Assembly (NCBI GenBank): GCA_937885165.1
Contig: CAKZZJ010000011.1
Coordinates: 1-10,593, forward strand
Origin: an uncultured Caryophanales bacterium
Lineage (GTDB): Bacteria > Bacillota_I > Bacilli_A > Acholeplasmatales > Anaeroplasmataceae
Direction: 5' to 3'
Length of the DNA: 10,593 nucleotides
In this document: positions 1 through 6,823 of the stretch, piece after piece
Layout of the letters: each line of letters starts with the position of its first letter
How positions within the stretch are numbered: position 1 is the stretch's first letter
The notes under the pieces: generated by a model
Database searches by the model: none
The model's input: only the letters and a program-made list of their open reading frames with translations
Told to the model about the DNA's origin: nothing
Position numbers and translations under genes: made by a program

Positions 1-36
1 CACTAATTGTGTCACTAGTTTTGTCACTAATGATAC
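1..36. repeat. three degenerate 12-nt tandem units
   Basis: Three consecutive 12-nt units each begin CACTA (positions 1, 13 and 25), and two of them end in TTGTGT or TTTTGT. The period equals four codons, so in the plus frame starting at position 2 they read as a short T-x-x-V repeat. The array is cut by the window edge, so its true copy number is unknown. Confidence 0.4.
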
Positions 37-226
37 TATAAATATTATAATTACTAGTGGTGGTAATGGAGGATTTCCAAATGCCATCACTTTTTTAATT
101 CTTAAAGGATGTGGTCGCTTATGAGGGTTTATAGAGCTTGCACTAAATATTGATGCAAGCATTAGTTTCAATGTATGCGTTAAAAACGAATCGTATCCCA
201 ATAAAATAAAAATCCCAAGCTTATAA
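2..226 (+). pseudogene. 3' end of an unidentified broken gene
   Basis: A plus frame runs from the window edge to a TAA at 224-226, interrupted once by a TGA at 122-124. Its codons look like those of the intact genes nearby (ACT, AAT, ATT, GGT and GGA dominate), and a terminator-like hairpin follows 20 nt after the stop. The product would include the stretches TSGGNGGFPN and FIELALNIDAS and end in IKIPSL. I recognise no family. The internal TGA sits where a tryptophan (TGG to TGA) would fit. The minus strand of 1-270 is also open (90 codons), but it has no Shine-Dalgarno site and uses codons rare in this window (CTA, CGA), so I favour the plus reading. The 5' end is outside the window. Confidence 0.3.
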
Positions 227-244
227 ACCTGGGACAACACTAAT

Positions 245-267
245 AAGCTGGAGTTATTCCAGCTTTT
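245..267 (+). terminator. hairpin with T-rich tail after the first remnant
   Basis: An 8-bp perfect stem (AAGCTGGA at 245-252 pairing with TCCAGCTT at 258-265) closes a 5-nt loop, and the following DNA is T-rich (TTTTAGTTTACTTTTAG). It lies about 20 nt after the stop at 224-226, as an intrinsic terminator would. The T-tract is short and interrupted, so termination may be inefficient. Confidence 0.45.
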
Positions 268-269
268 AG

Positions 270-440
270 TTTACTTTTAGATATTCAGGTAAATTTGGTG
301 AATATGGTGTAAATACCATTGATAAACATCTTCAATAAAAAGGCCCACGCACTGATATCGATTTTTGAGCATTTAATTGAAAAGTAGTAGTAGACCAAGA
401 TGGAAGTATTATATATATCTTTAATAATGGAAAAAAATAA
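270..440 (+). pseudogene. decayed C-terminal coding remnant with three in-frame stops
   Basis: Read in one plus frame, this stretch gives protein-like sequence: RYSGKFGEYGVNTIDKHLQ, then KGPRTDIDF, AFN, and KVVVDQDGSIIYIFNNGKK, ending in TAA at 438-440. The four pieces are separated by TAA at 336-338, TGA at 366-368 and TGA at 378-380. The two TGA codons fall in aromatic contexts (DF*AFN*K) where tryptophan is plausible, so G-to-A decay of TGG is a simple explanation. A terminator-like hairpin begins 3 nt after the final stop, as expected for a real gene end. No start codon or Shine-Dalgarno site remains. I do not recognise the family. Confidence 0.5.
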
Positions 441-442
441 AT

Positions 443-475
443 AATGATTCCTTTTATTTAAATCAATCATTTTTT
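443..475 (+). terminator. terminator-like hairpin after the second remnant
   Basis: AATGATT (443-449) pairs perfectly with AATCATT (465-471) around a 15-nt loop, followed by a run of six T (470-475). The stem is AT-rich and therefore weak, but its place directly after the stop codon at 438-440 supports a terminator role. Confidence 0.45.
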
Positions 476-509
476 AAGTGTATTATCATTTATTGTTTTG
501 CATAAATTT

Positions 510-535
510 ATCCATAACTTAAATTATGGATTTTT
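510..535 (+). terminator. AT-rich hairpin with T5 tract
   Basis: ATCCATAA (510-517) pairs perfectly with TTATGGAT (524-531) around a 6-nt loop, followed by TTTTT and CTTT. It separates the broken-gene region from the promoter at 570-598. It contains only two G-C pairs. Confidence 0.4.
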
Positions 536-569
536 CTTTAATTTTAGAATTTAAGAATACATTTTCATC

Positions 570-598
570 TTGTTTACATTAAGATATTTTATTATAAT
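570..598 (+). promoter_or_regulatory. sigma-A-type promoter for the membrane protein-polC unit
   Basis: The -35 element TTGTTT (570-575) and the consensus -10 element TATAAT (593-598) are separated by 17 bp. The expected start of transcription is near 605, only about 11 nt before the ATG at 616, so the mRNA would begin at or just before the Shine-Dalgarno sequence. No other convincing promoter is seen before polC. Confidence 0.7.
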
Positions 599-605
599 AA
601 ATTTT

Positions 606-610
606 GAGGA
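606..610 (+). promoter_or_regulatory. ribosome-binding site that fixes the start at 616
   Basis: GAGGA lies 5 nt before the ATG at 616. An in-frame TTG at 604 would give four extra residues, but it overlaps this site, has none of its own, and lies at or before the predicted transcription start. ATG 616 is therefore the start. Confidence 0.7.
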
Positions 611-615
611 AAAAC

Positions 616-1392
616 ATGATAAAAAGATTATTCATATGCTTAATTCATCCATCTAAAATAGGCTTATTTATTAAAGATAAATTATGGATTCCAATAACAT
701 ATTTTTTATCTTTTTTTCTTGTTACAGCTTCTATTTTAGCTATTAGAGGCTTTATGACTGATTATTTTATAGATTCATCAGCTGATATTGTTAATATGGT
801 TTATAATGTAAATAAAGATATAAATGTAAGCTATAAAAATAATGAATTAACAGGAGATTCCATAACTATATATGGAGAAGATTATGTAATATCTTTCTTT
901 AATACAAATAGTGGAGATATAGGATATATCAACCTTAATTTTTCTAAAGAATATGTAAGAATAAATTATTTATTTAATACTAAAGTTATTAATTATGAAG
1001 ATATTAATTTAAAATATGATTTTAATATCAACAATATTCAAAAAGGAAATTCTGATGATTTAATAGCATTTAAAATATTTTTAAATAATATATTTGATTC
1101 ATTTTTAAAAACTTATCAGACTGCTATATATTTTTCTGATTTATTGTATGTATTTTTTATATTGATTGCGTTAATATTTATTTTGATTTTGGTATCATAT
1201 TTTACTAATCCAGGTATTGATTTTAATTGTAGAATTAAATTAATAATATATGATTCATTAATTTATTTTTTCTTTTTATATCTGGCCATAGCAGTAGGAT
1301 ATAATTTATTTATGTATATAGGAATGCTTTTTCCAGCATTTTATAGTGTGATGACTTTTTCTCATATTATTAAGGTTAGAATAAGGAGATGA
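616..1392 (+). CDS. membrane protein, DUF1189-like architecture
   Basis: The product is a 258-residue integral membrane protein of unknown biochemical role. After a short basic, probably cytoplasmic N-terminus (MIKRLFICLIHPSKIGLFIK) comes one transmembrane helix (about 23-43). A polar, Asn/Asp/Tyr-rich domain of about 125 residues (about 45-170) follows, probably outside the cell. Three more hydrophobic helices (about 171-195, 209-228, 231-250) precede a basic tail ending RIRR. This layout, with the HPSK-type start before helix 1, resembles the DUF1189 family of Bacillota, but I rest this on architecture rather than a diagnostic motif. The gene starts about 11 nt after the predicted transcription start. 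It ends with TGA at 1390-1392, and the polC Shine-Dalgarno site lies inside its last codons, so the two genes are surely cotranscribed. Confidence 0.85.
   Translation: MIKRLFICLIHPSKIGLFIKDKLWIPITYFLSFFLVTASILAIRGFMTDYFIDSSADIVNMVYNVNKDINVSYKNNELTGDSITIYGEDYVISFFNTNSGDIGYINLNFSKEYVRINYLFNTKVINYEDINLKYDFNINNIQKGNSDDLIAFKIFLNNIFDSFLKTYQTAIYFSDLLYVFFILIALIFILILVSYFTNPGIDFNCRIKLIIYDSLIYFFFLYLAIAVGYNLFMYIGMLFPAFYSVMTFSHIIKVRIRR
1384..1388 (+). promoter_or_regulatory. polC ribosome-binding site inside the preceding gene
   Basis: AGGAG (within AAGGAGA) lies 8 nt before the polC ATG at 1397 and overlaps the last codons of the membrane-protein gene, whose TGA is 4 nt before that ATG. Ribosomes finishing the first gene end on the polC initiation region, so translational coupling is likely. 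Confidence 0.75.
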
Positions 1393-1396
1393 AAAA

Positions 1397-4300
1397 ATGG
1401 ATATTTTAAATAAGATAAAAGAAGCTAATATATTGGTTGATAATAATATAAGAGTTGATAATATAACATATAAGAAAATATCTAAAAATGTTTTGATAGA
1501 GATGGTATTAGAATATGCTATAGATATAAACTCATATTATAAGATTGTAAAAATAGTAGAGGAAGAATTAAAAAAATTAAATATCCATAATTCTGAAATT
1601 AATTTAGGATATGAAAATATTGAATTAAGCACAGATGAAATAAAAGAATATTTAAGTCATATTTTATCTAGACTTGCCAAAAAGAATTTAAAATATAATT
1701 CATTTGATGTCGATAAAGCTAAGATAGAAAACAAGAAAATTATTCTTTATAAGGCTATAGATGCCTTAGGATTAGATGATTTAAGTGACGAAATAGATCA
1801 AGAATTTTATAATTACGGTCTTGATTATAATGTTGTAATAGAAGTTGATACTACAACAACTATCGCAAGTCAAATAGATAATTTAAATTCTAAAATAGAA
1901 CAAGAATTAAATAGACAGAAAGAAGAAGCTTTATTTATAAATAGATTTAATGAAGAATCAAATAAGAAAAATAGTTATAAAAGGTATTCACCTGATGAAA
2001 TAACACCTATTTCCGAAATACCTCATAACGAGAGTGAACTTAATTATTTTCAGTACTCTACAGGACAGGATGTATTTAAGATAAGCGGTTATATTTTTGA
2101 AGTAGAATATAAAGAATTTCCTAAGACACCTAATATGCTTGTAAACATCAGAATAACTGATGAGACTGATTCTATCTTAGTTCAAAAGTGGGTTAAGGAT
2201 GTTCAAAAGGAAGCATATAAAAAAGATTTAAAGGAAGACTGCATTTTAGAAGTAATAGGTAAAGCTGAATATAGCATTTGGGATAAGCAAGTACTTATTA
2301 AAGCGACATCGATAAGAGTAACAGGTATAAGAAAAGATGAAATGCAAGTTGATGATGCATTAGAAAAAAGAGTTGAGCTTCATGCGTTTTCTAAATTGAA
2401 TAATCTAGATGGATTAGTTGATACTGATGAATATTTAAAAGTGTTTAATGCCTGGGGCCATAGTGCATTTGCTATATGCGATAATTCAGGATTATATTCA
2501 GCATCAGAAATTGATCATAGCATATCAAAATATCCGAATCTAAAACCCATCTATGGAATTGAACTTCCATATGTTGATGATGAAAACTATTTTATAACTT
2601 TTAATAAAAGGGATATTGATTTAAAAAAAGCTACTTATGTTGTATTTGATATTGAAACAACAGGATTTTCAACAGAATATGATGAAATAATTGAAATTGG
2701 TGCTAATAAAATTGTTGATGGTGCGATTGTATCTTCATTTGAAACATTTGTTAATCCGCATAGACCATTAAGTCAAAAAACAACTAATCTTACATCTATT
2801 ACAGATGATGATGTGAAGAATGCTAAAGATATTAAGGATGTTCTTTTGGAATTCATCGAATATATAAAAGGTTCAATTTTAGTTGCCCATAATGCAAAAT
2901 TCGATGTTGATTTTATCTATGCTAAAGCTAAACAAAACAATGTCAATATAGAAGAATATCCTGTAATAGACACTCTTAATTTATTTAGAGCTGGCTATTA
3001 TAAGGAAGTAAAAAAATTCAATCTTGAAGTTTTAGCATCACATTTTAAAGTTAAGCAAGAACATCATCATAGAGCTACTGATGATACTAGAGTAACAGCA
3101 TTATGTTTCCTTTATATGCTTGAGGATTTATATAAAAAGGGAATATATAATTATCAAGATATAAATAACATAATAGATCCTAATGTACATTTTAGATATA
3201 TTATTCCTAAGACTATAACAATTCTTGCTTTAAATGAGGTTGGCTACAAGAATATGCTTAAAATCGCCAGTGATGCGATGACAACACACCTATTTAATGG
3301 TGCTAGAGTATTAAAATCAGTAATAAAGAAATATAGAGAAGGGATATTAGTTGGATCTTCATTAGATAGAAGTGAAATTTTTGATATTGCTTTAAATAAG
3401 GACATCAATAAGCTCGATGAAGTGATTGATTTTTATGATTATATTGAACTTTTACCACCAGATGGTTATTCTTATTTTTATCCATCATTTTTAGGTGGTA
3501 AAAAGACTATTGAAGAAGTGCTTATAAAAATAATCAATAAAGCTAAAGAATTTGGAAAGATTGTTGTTGCGGTAAGTGGAGCACATTATCTTAGAAAAGA
3601 AGAAAAGAAATACCGCGATATTTTAATTGATGCACCACAAATAGGCGGAGGAATTCATTATTTAAAAGAATATGTAATTAAGGAAAACGCACCAGCGCCT
3701 GATGTTTATTTAAGAACTACTAAAGAGATGCTTGATGAATTTTCATTCATAGGTAAGGATCTTGCTTACGAAATAGTTGTAAAAAACAGCAATTTGATTG
3801 CTAATATGGTAAAAAAATATTCTATTTTCAAAGATGAAACATTCGCTCCAAGAGATGATGAATTCAAAGATAATTTAGGAGTACCTTCTATAGTTGCTGA
3901 AATGCGTAAAATTGTTAAGGGGAACCTATATAAAAGATATGGTGATAATCCACATCCTATAATTCAAGAGAGAGTAGATACGGAACTCAATTCTATTATC
4001 GATAGTGGCTATGCATCAGTATATTATATATCTCATTTGCTAGTATTAAAGTCACTTAATGATGGCTATTTGGTTGGTTCTCGTGGTTCTGTTGGTTCGT
4101 CACTTGTTGCTACAATGATGAATATAACTGAAATAAATCCGCTTGTTCCTCATTATTATTGTCCTAATTGTAAATTTCATACACTTAAGATGACTGATGA
4201 AGAAAAAGAAAAATATGGTGTAAAAGAAGAAGAGATTCCGTTCCAAGAAATATTAAAAAATTATGATTCAGGATATGATTTACCAGATATGCAGTGCCCT

Positions 4301-5896
4301 CACTGTAAAACAAAACTAAAAAAGGATGGTCACGATATCCCGTTTGAGACTTTCTTGGGTTTTGGTGGTGGTAAGGAACCCGATATTGACCTTAATTTCT
4401 CTGGCGAATATCAAAGTAAAGCCCACGAATATATAAGAGAAGTATTTGGGCCTGATAATGCATTCAGGGCGGGAACTGTTCAGACGCTTCAGGATAAAAA
4501 TGCTTATGGTTATGTAAAAGGATATTGTGAAAGAAATAACGTTTCTTTAAGAGAATGTGAAATAGATAGAATTTCAAAAAAGCTTGTTGGTATAAAAAGA
4601 TCGACAGGTCAGCATCCTGGTGGTATTGTTGTAGTACCACACTATGTAGATATATTTGATGTAACACCATATCAGTATCCTGCTGATAAATCAGATTCAA
4701 ACTGGCGTACAACACACTATGATTATCATAAATTTGAAAAGAATTTACTTAAATTTGATATACTAGGACACGATGATCCTACAATCATCAAATTCCTTAT
4801 GGATTATGTAAAAGAGCACAAGGATGAATTTCCTTTTGATAAGCCAGAAGATATTCCTGTAGATGATAAGAATGTTTATAAATTATTTTCAACAACAGAT
4901 GTTATAGGACTAAAAGAATCTGATATTGAATCTGAGGTTGCATCATTTGCAATACCGGAATTTGGTACTGACTTTGTAAACGGAATGTTAACAAAGACAA
5001 AACCTAAGACTTTTGCAGAATTAGTTAAGATATCTGGCTTGTCTCACGGAACTAATGTCTGGAATAATAATGCTGAAGATTTAGTAGGTGGTGCTACATC
5101 TTACGGAAATATTGAATTTAAGAATATCATCGGATGTCGTGATGATATTATGGTTGATTTGATGGCTATGGGGTTAGAGCCATTCAAAGCTTTTGAAATA
5201 ATGGAATTCGTAAGAAAGAATAAAAAGGTTGAAAAGCCTGATAAATGGATTGAACATAAAAATTATATGCGTGCTAATAATGTACCTGAATGGTATATTT
5301 GGTCGTGTGAAAAAATAGAATATATGTTTCCTAAGGCTCATGCTACAGCTTATGTACTTATGGCGCTTAGAATTGCCTGGTTTAAAGTATATTCACCATT
5401 ATTATTTTATAGTGCTTGGTTTTCAAAAAGAGCATCTGCCCATGAGGTACAAACATATATAGCTGGTTCATTTGCGATAAATGAAAGATTAAGAAATCTT
5501 AAATCTATTCCAAAGAATCAGAGAAAAGAAAAAGAAGACGATTTAATTACCGCTTTAAGAGTTGCCCTAGAGATGACAAAAAGAGGCTTTAAATTTCTTC
5601 CTGTTGACATCTTCAAATCTGATTCAACCATATTCTTAATTGAAGGTAATGCCCTAAGAATACCATTCGTTGCTGAAGATGGTTTGGGTGAGGCAGTAGC
5701 TTATGATATTGTAAACAAAAGAAATGAAAAGCCATTCACATCTAAAAGTGATGTAAAGAAGAGAACTTCGTTAAGTCAGACATTATTTGATAGATTTAAT
5801 ATATCTAATTATTTTGGTAATCTACCGGATAAAGATAAAATTGAAACTGATGGAATATTCGGGCTTGATGAATTTGATGATCGGTCATTTACTTAA
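1397..5896 (+). CDS. polC: DNA polymerase III alpha subunit, PolC type
   Basis: PolC is the replicative polymerase of low-GC Gram-positive bacteria, with proofreading in the same chain. The 1499-residue length is near the usual 1440-1470, slightly long. Order seen: divergent N-terminal domain (about 1-220), OB fold (about 225-320), PHP part 1 (from about 327), DEDDh exonuclease (about 412-580), PHP part 2 (about 590-800), then palm, fingers and C-terminal domains. Exonuclease residues are D418 and E420 (DIETTG), D503, H558 and D563. Polymerase aspartates are D996 and D998 (PDIDLNF) and D1121 (KFDILGHDD), with the same 125-residue spacing that I recall from the Geobacillus enzyme. VGSRGSVGSS and GQHPGGI are canonical. 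A zinc-binding pair CPNC (922-925) and CPHC (967-970) is present. Oddities are degraded PHP metal motifs, a longer zinc loop and an altered C-terminus. In many Bacillota polC is followed by rimP-nusA-infB; that is not so here. I see no strong terminator after it. Confidence 0.98.
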   Translation: MDILNKIKEANILVDNNIRVDNITYKKISKNVLIEMVLEYAIDINSYYKIVKIVEEELKKLNIHNSEINLGYENIELSTDEIKEYLSHILSRLAKKNLKYNSFDVDKAKIENKKIILYKAIDALGLDDLSDEIDQEFYNYGLDYNVVIEVDTTTTIASQIDNLNSKIEQELNRQKEEALFINRFNEESNKKNSYKRYSPDEITPISEIPHNESELNYFQYSTGQDVFKISGYIFEVEYKEFPKTPNMLVNIRITDETDSILVQKWVKDVQKEAYKKDLKEDCILEVIGKAEYSIWDKQVLIKATSIRVTGIRKDEMQVDDALEKRVELHAFSKLNNLDGLVDTDEYLKVFNAWGHSAFAICDNSGLYSASEIDHSISKYPNLKPIYGIELPYVDDENYFITFNKRDIDLKKATYVVFDIETTGFSTEYDEIIEIGANKIVDGAIVSSFETFVNPHRPLSQKTTNLTSITDDDVKNAKDIKDVLLEFIEYIKGSILVAHNAKFDVDFIYAKAKQNNVNIEEYPVIDTLNLFRAGYYKEVKKFNLEVLASHFKVKQEHHHRATDDTRVTALCFLYMLEDLYKKGIYNYQDINNIIDPNVHFRYIIPKTITILALNEVGYKNMLKIASDAMTTHLFNGARVLKSVIKKYREGILVGSSLDRSEIFDIALNKDINKLDEVIDFYDYIELLPPDGYSYFYPSFLGGKKTIEEVLIKIINKAKEFGKIVVAVSGAHYLRKEEKKYRDILIDAPQIGGGIHYLKEYVIKENAPAPDVYLRTTKEMLDEFSFIGKDLAYEIVVKNSNLIANMVKKYSIFKDETFAPRDDEFKDNLGVPSIVAEMRKIVKGNLYKRYGDNPHPIIQERVDTELNSIIDSGYASVYYISHLLVLKSLNDGYLVGSRGSVGSSLVATMMNITEINPLVPHYYCPNCKFHTLKMTDEEKEKYGVKEEEIPFQEILKNYDSGYDLPDMQCPHCKTKLKKDGHDIPFETFLGFGGGKEPDIDLNFSGEYQSKAHEYIREVFGPDNAFRAGTVQTLQDKNAYGYVKGYCERNNVSLRECEIDRISKKLVGIKRSTGQHPGGIVVVPHYVDIFDVTPYQYPADKSDSNWRTTHYDYHKFEKNLLKFDILGHDDPTIIKFLMDYVKEHKDEFPFDKPEDIPVDDKNVYKLFSTTDVIGLKESDIESEVASFAIPEFGTDFVNGMLTKTKPKTFAELVKISGLSHGTNVWNNNAEDLVGGATSYGNIEFKNIIGCRDDIMVDLMAMGLEPFKAFEIMEFVRKNKKVEKPDKWIEHKNYMRANNVPEWYIWSCEKIEYMFPKAHATAYVLMALRIAWFKVYSPLLFYSAWFSKRASAHEVQTYIAGSFAINERLRNLKSIPKNQRKEKEDDLITALRVALEMTKRGFKFLPVDIFKSDSTIFLIEGNALRIPFVAEDGLGEAVAYDIVNKRNEKPFTSKSDVKKRTSLSQTLFDRFNISNYFGNLPDKDKIETDGIFGLDEFDDRSFT

Positions 5897-5929
5897 TTTT
5901 GTGATATTATGTGAAAAATAATATAGTGC

Positions 5930-5958
5930 TTAAATATTTGAATAAAAAATGCTATAAT
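5930..5958 (+). promoter_or_regulatory. extended -10 promoter for the BI-1 family gene
   Basis: A consensus -10 TATAAT (5953-5958) is preceded by TGC, giving an extended -10 element. The -35 match is poor (TTAAAT at 5930-5935, 17-bp spacer), which an extended -10 can compensate. Transcription would start near 5965, leaving a leader of about 22 nt with the strong Shine-Dalgarno AAGGAGGA at 5974-5981. Confidence 0.65.
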
Positions 5959-5986
5959 CTACCTGGCTTAGAAAAGGAGGACAATT

Positions 5987-6775
5987 ATGAAACCTAGTCC
6001 ATTATATAAAAATATTCATACAGAAGGAGTAATATTAGATTCATCTAATACAGCAACTTATAAAGGCGTTGCCTTTAAAACAATGTTATTTTTAGTTGCT
6101 AATATAGTTGGTGCACTTGCTGCATATTTCACTTTATATAATTTAATTGAAAATAATGCAACTCCAGAACTTGGTGTTTACCTTGCATTTATGATTACTG
6201 CATCAATGGCTTCCCTAATCTTCGGTCTTATTGGTAGATTCGCACCAAGGACAGCTAAGGTAGTAGGCTTTATCTATTCATTAAGTATAGGCTTCTTGCT
6301 AGGGTCAATAACATCAATTGTTGACCATTATATTATCAGATATGCAGGTGTTATTTGTGTTTTAGGTACACTTATAATTTATGGTGTAGTTTTGCTTTTA
6401 TTCGCAACAGGTGTCATTAAGAATTCTAACATATTTAGATCAATATTATTTGGTGTACTTATCGGTGGATTATTACTTGCGATATTTACAATGGTATTTG
6501 GTTTTATAATGAGAGCAGAGAATCTTAAAGGCAATTTAGGGTGGGGCATCAGTGCTTATTTAGGCTTATGTATCGCGCTTGAATCATTTTTGTTATTATA
6601 TGGTGTAATTACACTAACGCTTAATTTTTCTGAAGCTCAAGCTGTAGTTCAACAGGGCGCTCCAAAAGATTCTGAATGGAGTGTTGCATTAGGTATGGAA
6701 ATAAGCTTAGTTTATATTTATGTTGAATTACTAAGGTTACTTGTACTTATTGCATCATTAGTAGATAGAAAATAG
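5987..6775 (+). CDS. Bax inhibitor-1/YccA family membrane protein
   Basis: This is a 262-residue polytopic membrane protein with about seven hydrophobic helices (roughly 30-52, 66-87, 92-112, 120-142, 150-172, 190-212, 234-256). It fits the bacterial branch of the Bax inhibitor-1 superfamily that Pfam separates as BaxI_1. Supporting features are the polar N-terminus of about 25 residues before ATYKGVAFKT, and the C-terminal signature APKDSEW (225-231) followed by YVELLRLL (245-252). The related YetJ and BI-1 proteins act as pH-sensitive calcium leak channels; whether this branch does so is not established by the sequence. The start is fixed by AAGGAGGA 5 nt before the ATG. The gene has its own promoter, is monocistronic, and ends at a strong terminator shared with the convergent Rrf2 gene. 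Confidence 0.9.
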   Translation: MKPSPLYKNIHTEGVILDSSNTATYKGVAFKTMLFLVANIVGALAAYFTLYNLIENNATPELGVYLAFMITASMASLIFGLIGRFAPRTAKVVGFIYSLSIGFLLGSITSIVDHYIIRYAGVICVLGTLIIYGVVLLLFATGVIKNSNIFRSILFGVLIGGLLLAIFTMVFGFIMRAENLKGNLGWGISAYLGLCIALESFLLLYGVITLTLNFSEAQAVVQQGAPKDSEWSVALGMEISLVYIYVELLRLLVLIASLVDRK

Positions 6776-6787
6776 AAAATAAATTAA

Positions 6788-6823
6788 AAAAATTCCTAGG
6801 TTTAACGACTTAGGGATTTTTTT
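6788..6823. terminator. bidirectional intrinsic terminator
   Basis: A 14-bp stem pairs 6788-6801 with 6808-6821 around the loop TTAACG, with two G-T wobbles and no mismatch. It is followed by T7 (6817-6823) for plus transcripts. The A7 run at 6786-6792 gives the equivalent U-tract for minus transcripts. It therefore ends both the BI-1 family gene (stop 6773-6775) and the minus-strand Rrf2 gene, whose stop codon starts right at its edge (6822-6824). Confidence 0.88.

Noticed and set aside
1..36. CRISPR-like array at the left edge
   Set aside because: The units are contiguous 12-mers without spacers and are better explained as a coding repeat of four codons.
1..270. Open 90-codon frame on the minus strand
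   Set aside because: There is no ribosome-binding site before any possible start, and it uses codons rare in the intact genes here. The plus frame has better codon use and a terminator after it.
285..470. 61-residue minus-strand frame
   Set aside because: It lies opposite a plus-strand remnant that reads more like protein and ends at a terminator-like hairpin. It has no ribosome-binding site.
604..615. TTG start adding four residues to the membrane protein
   Set aside because: It overlaps the Shine-Dalgarno site, has none of its own, and lies at or before the predicted transcription start.
5904..5924. 7-bp hairpin after polC as a terminator
   Set aside because: The stem is entirely A/T and no T-tract follows, so it is unlikely to stop polymerase.
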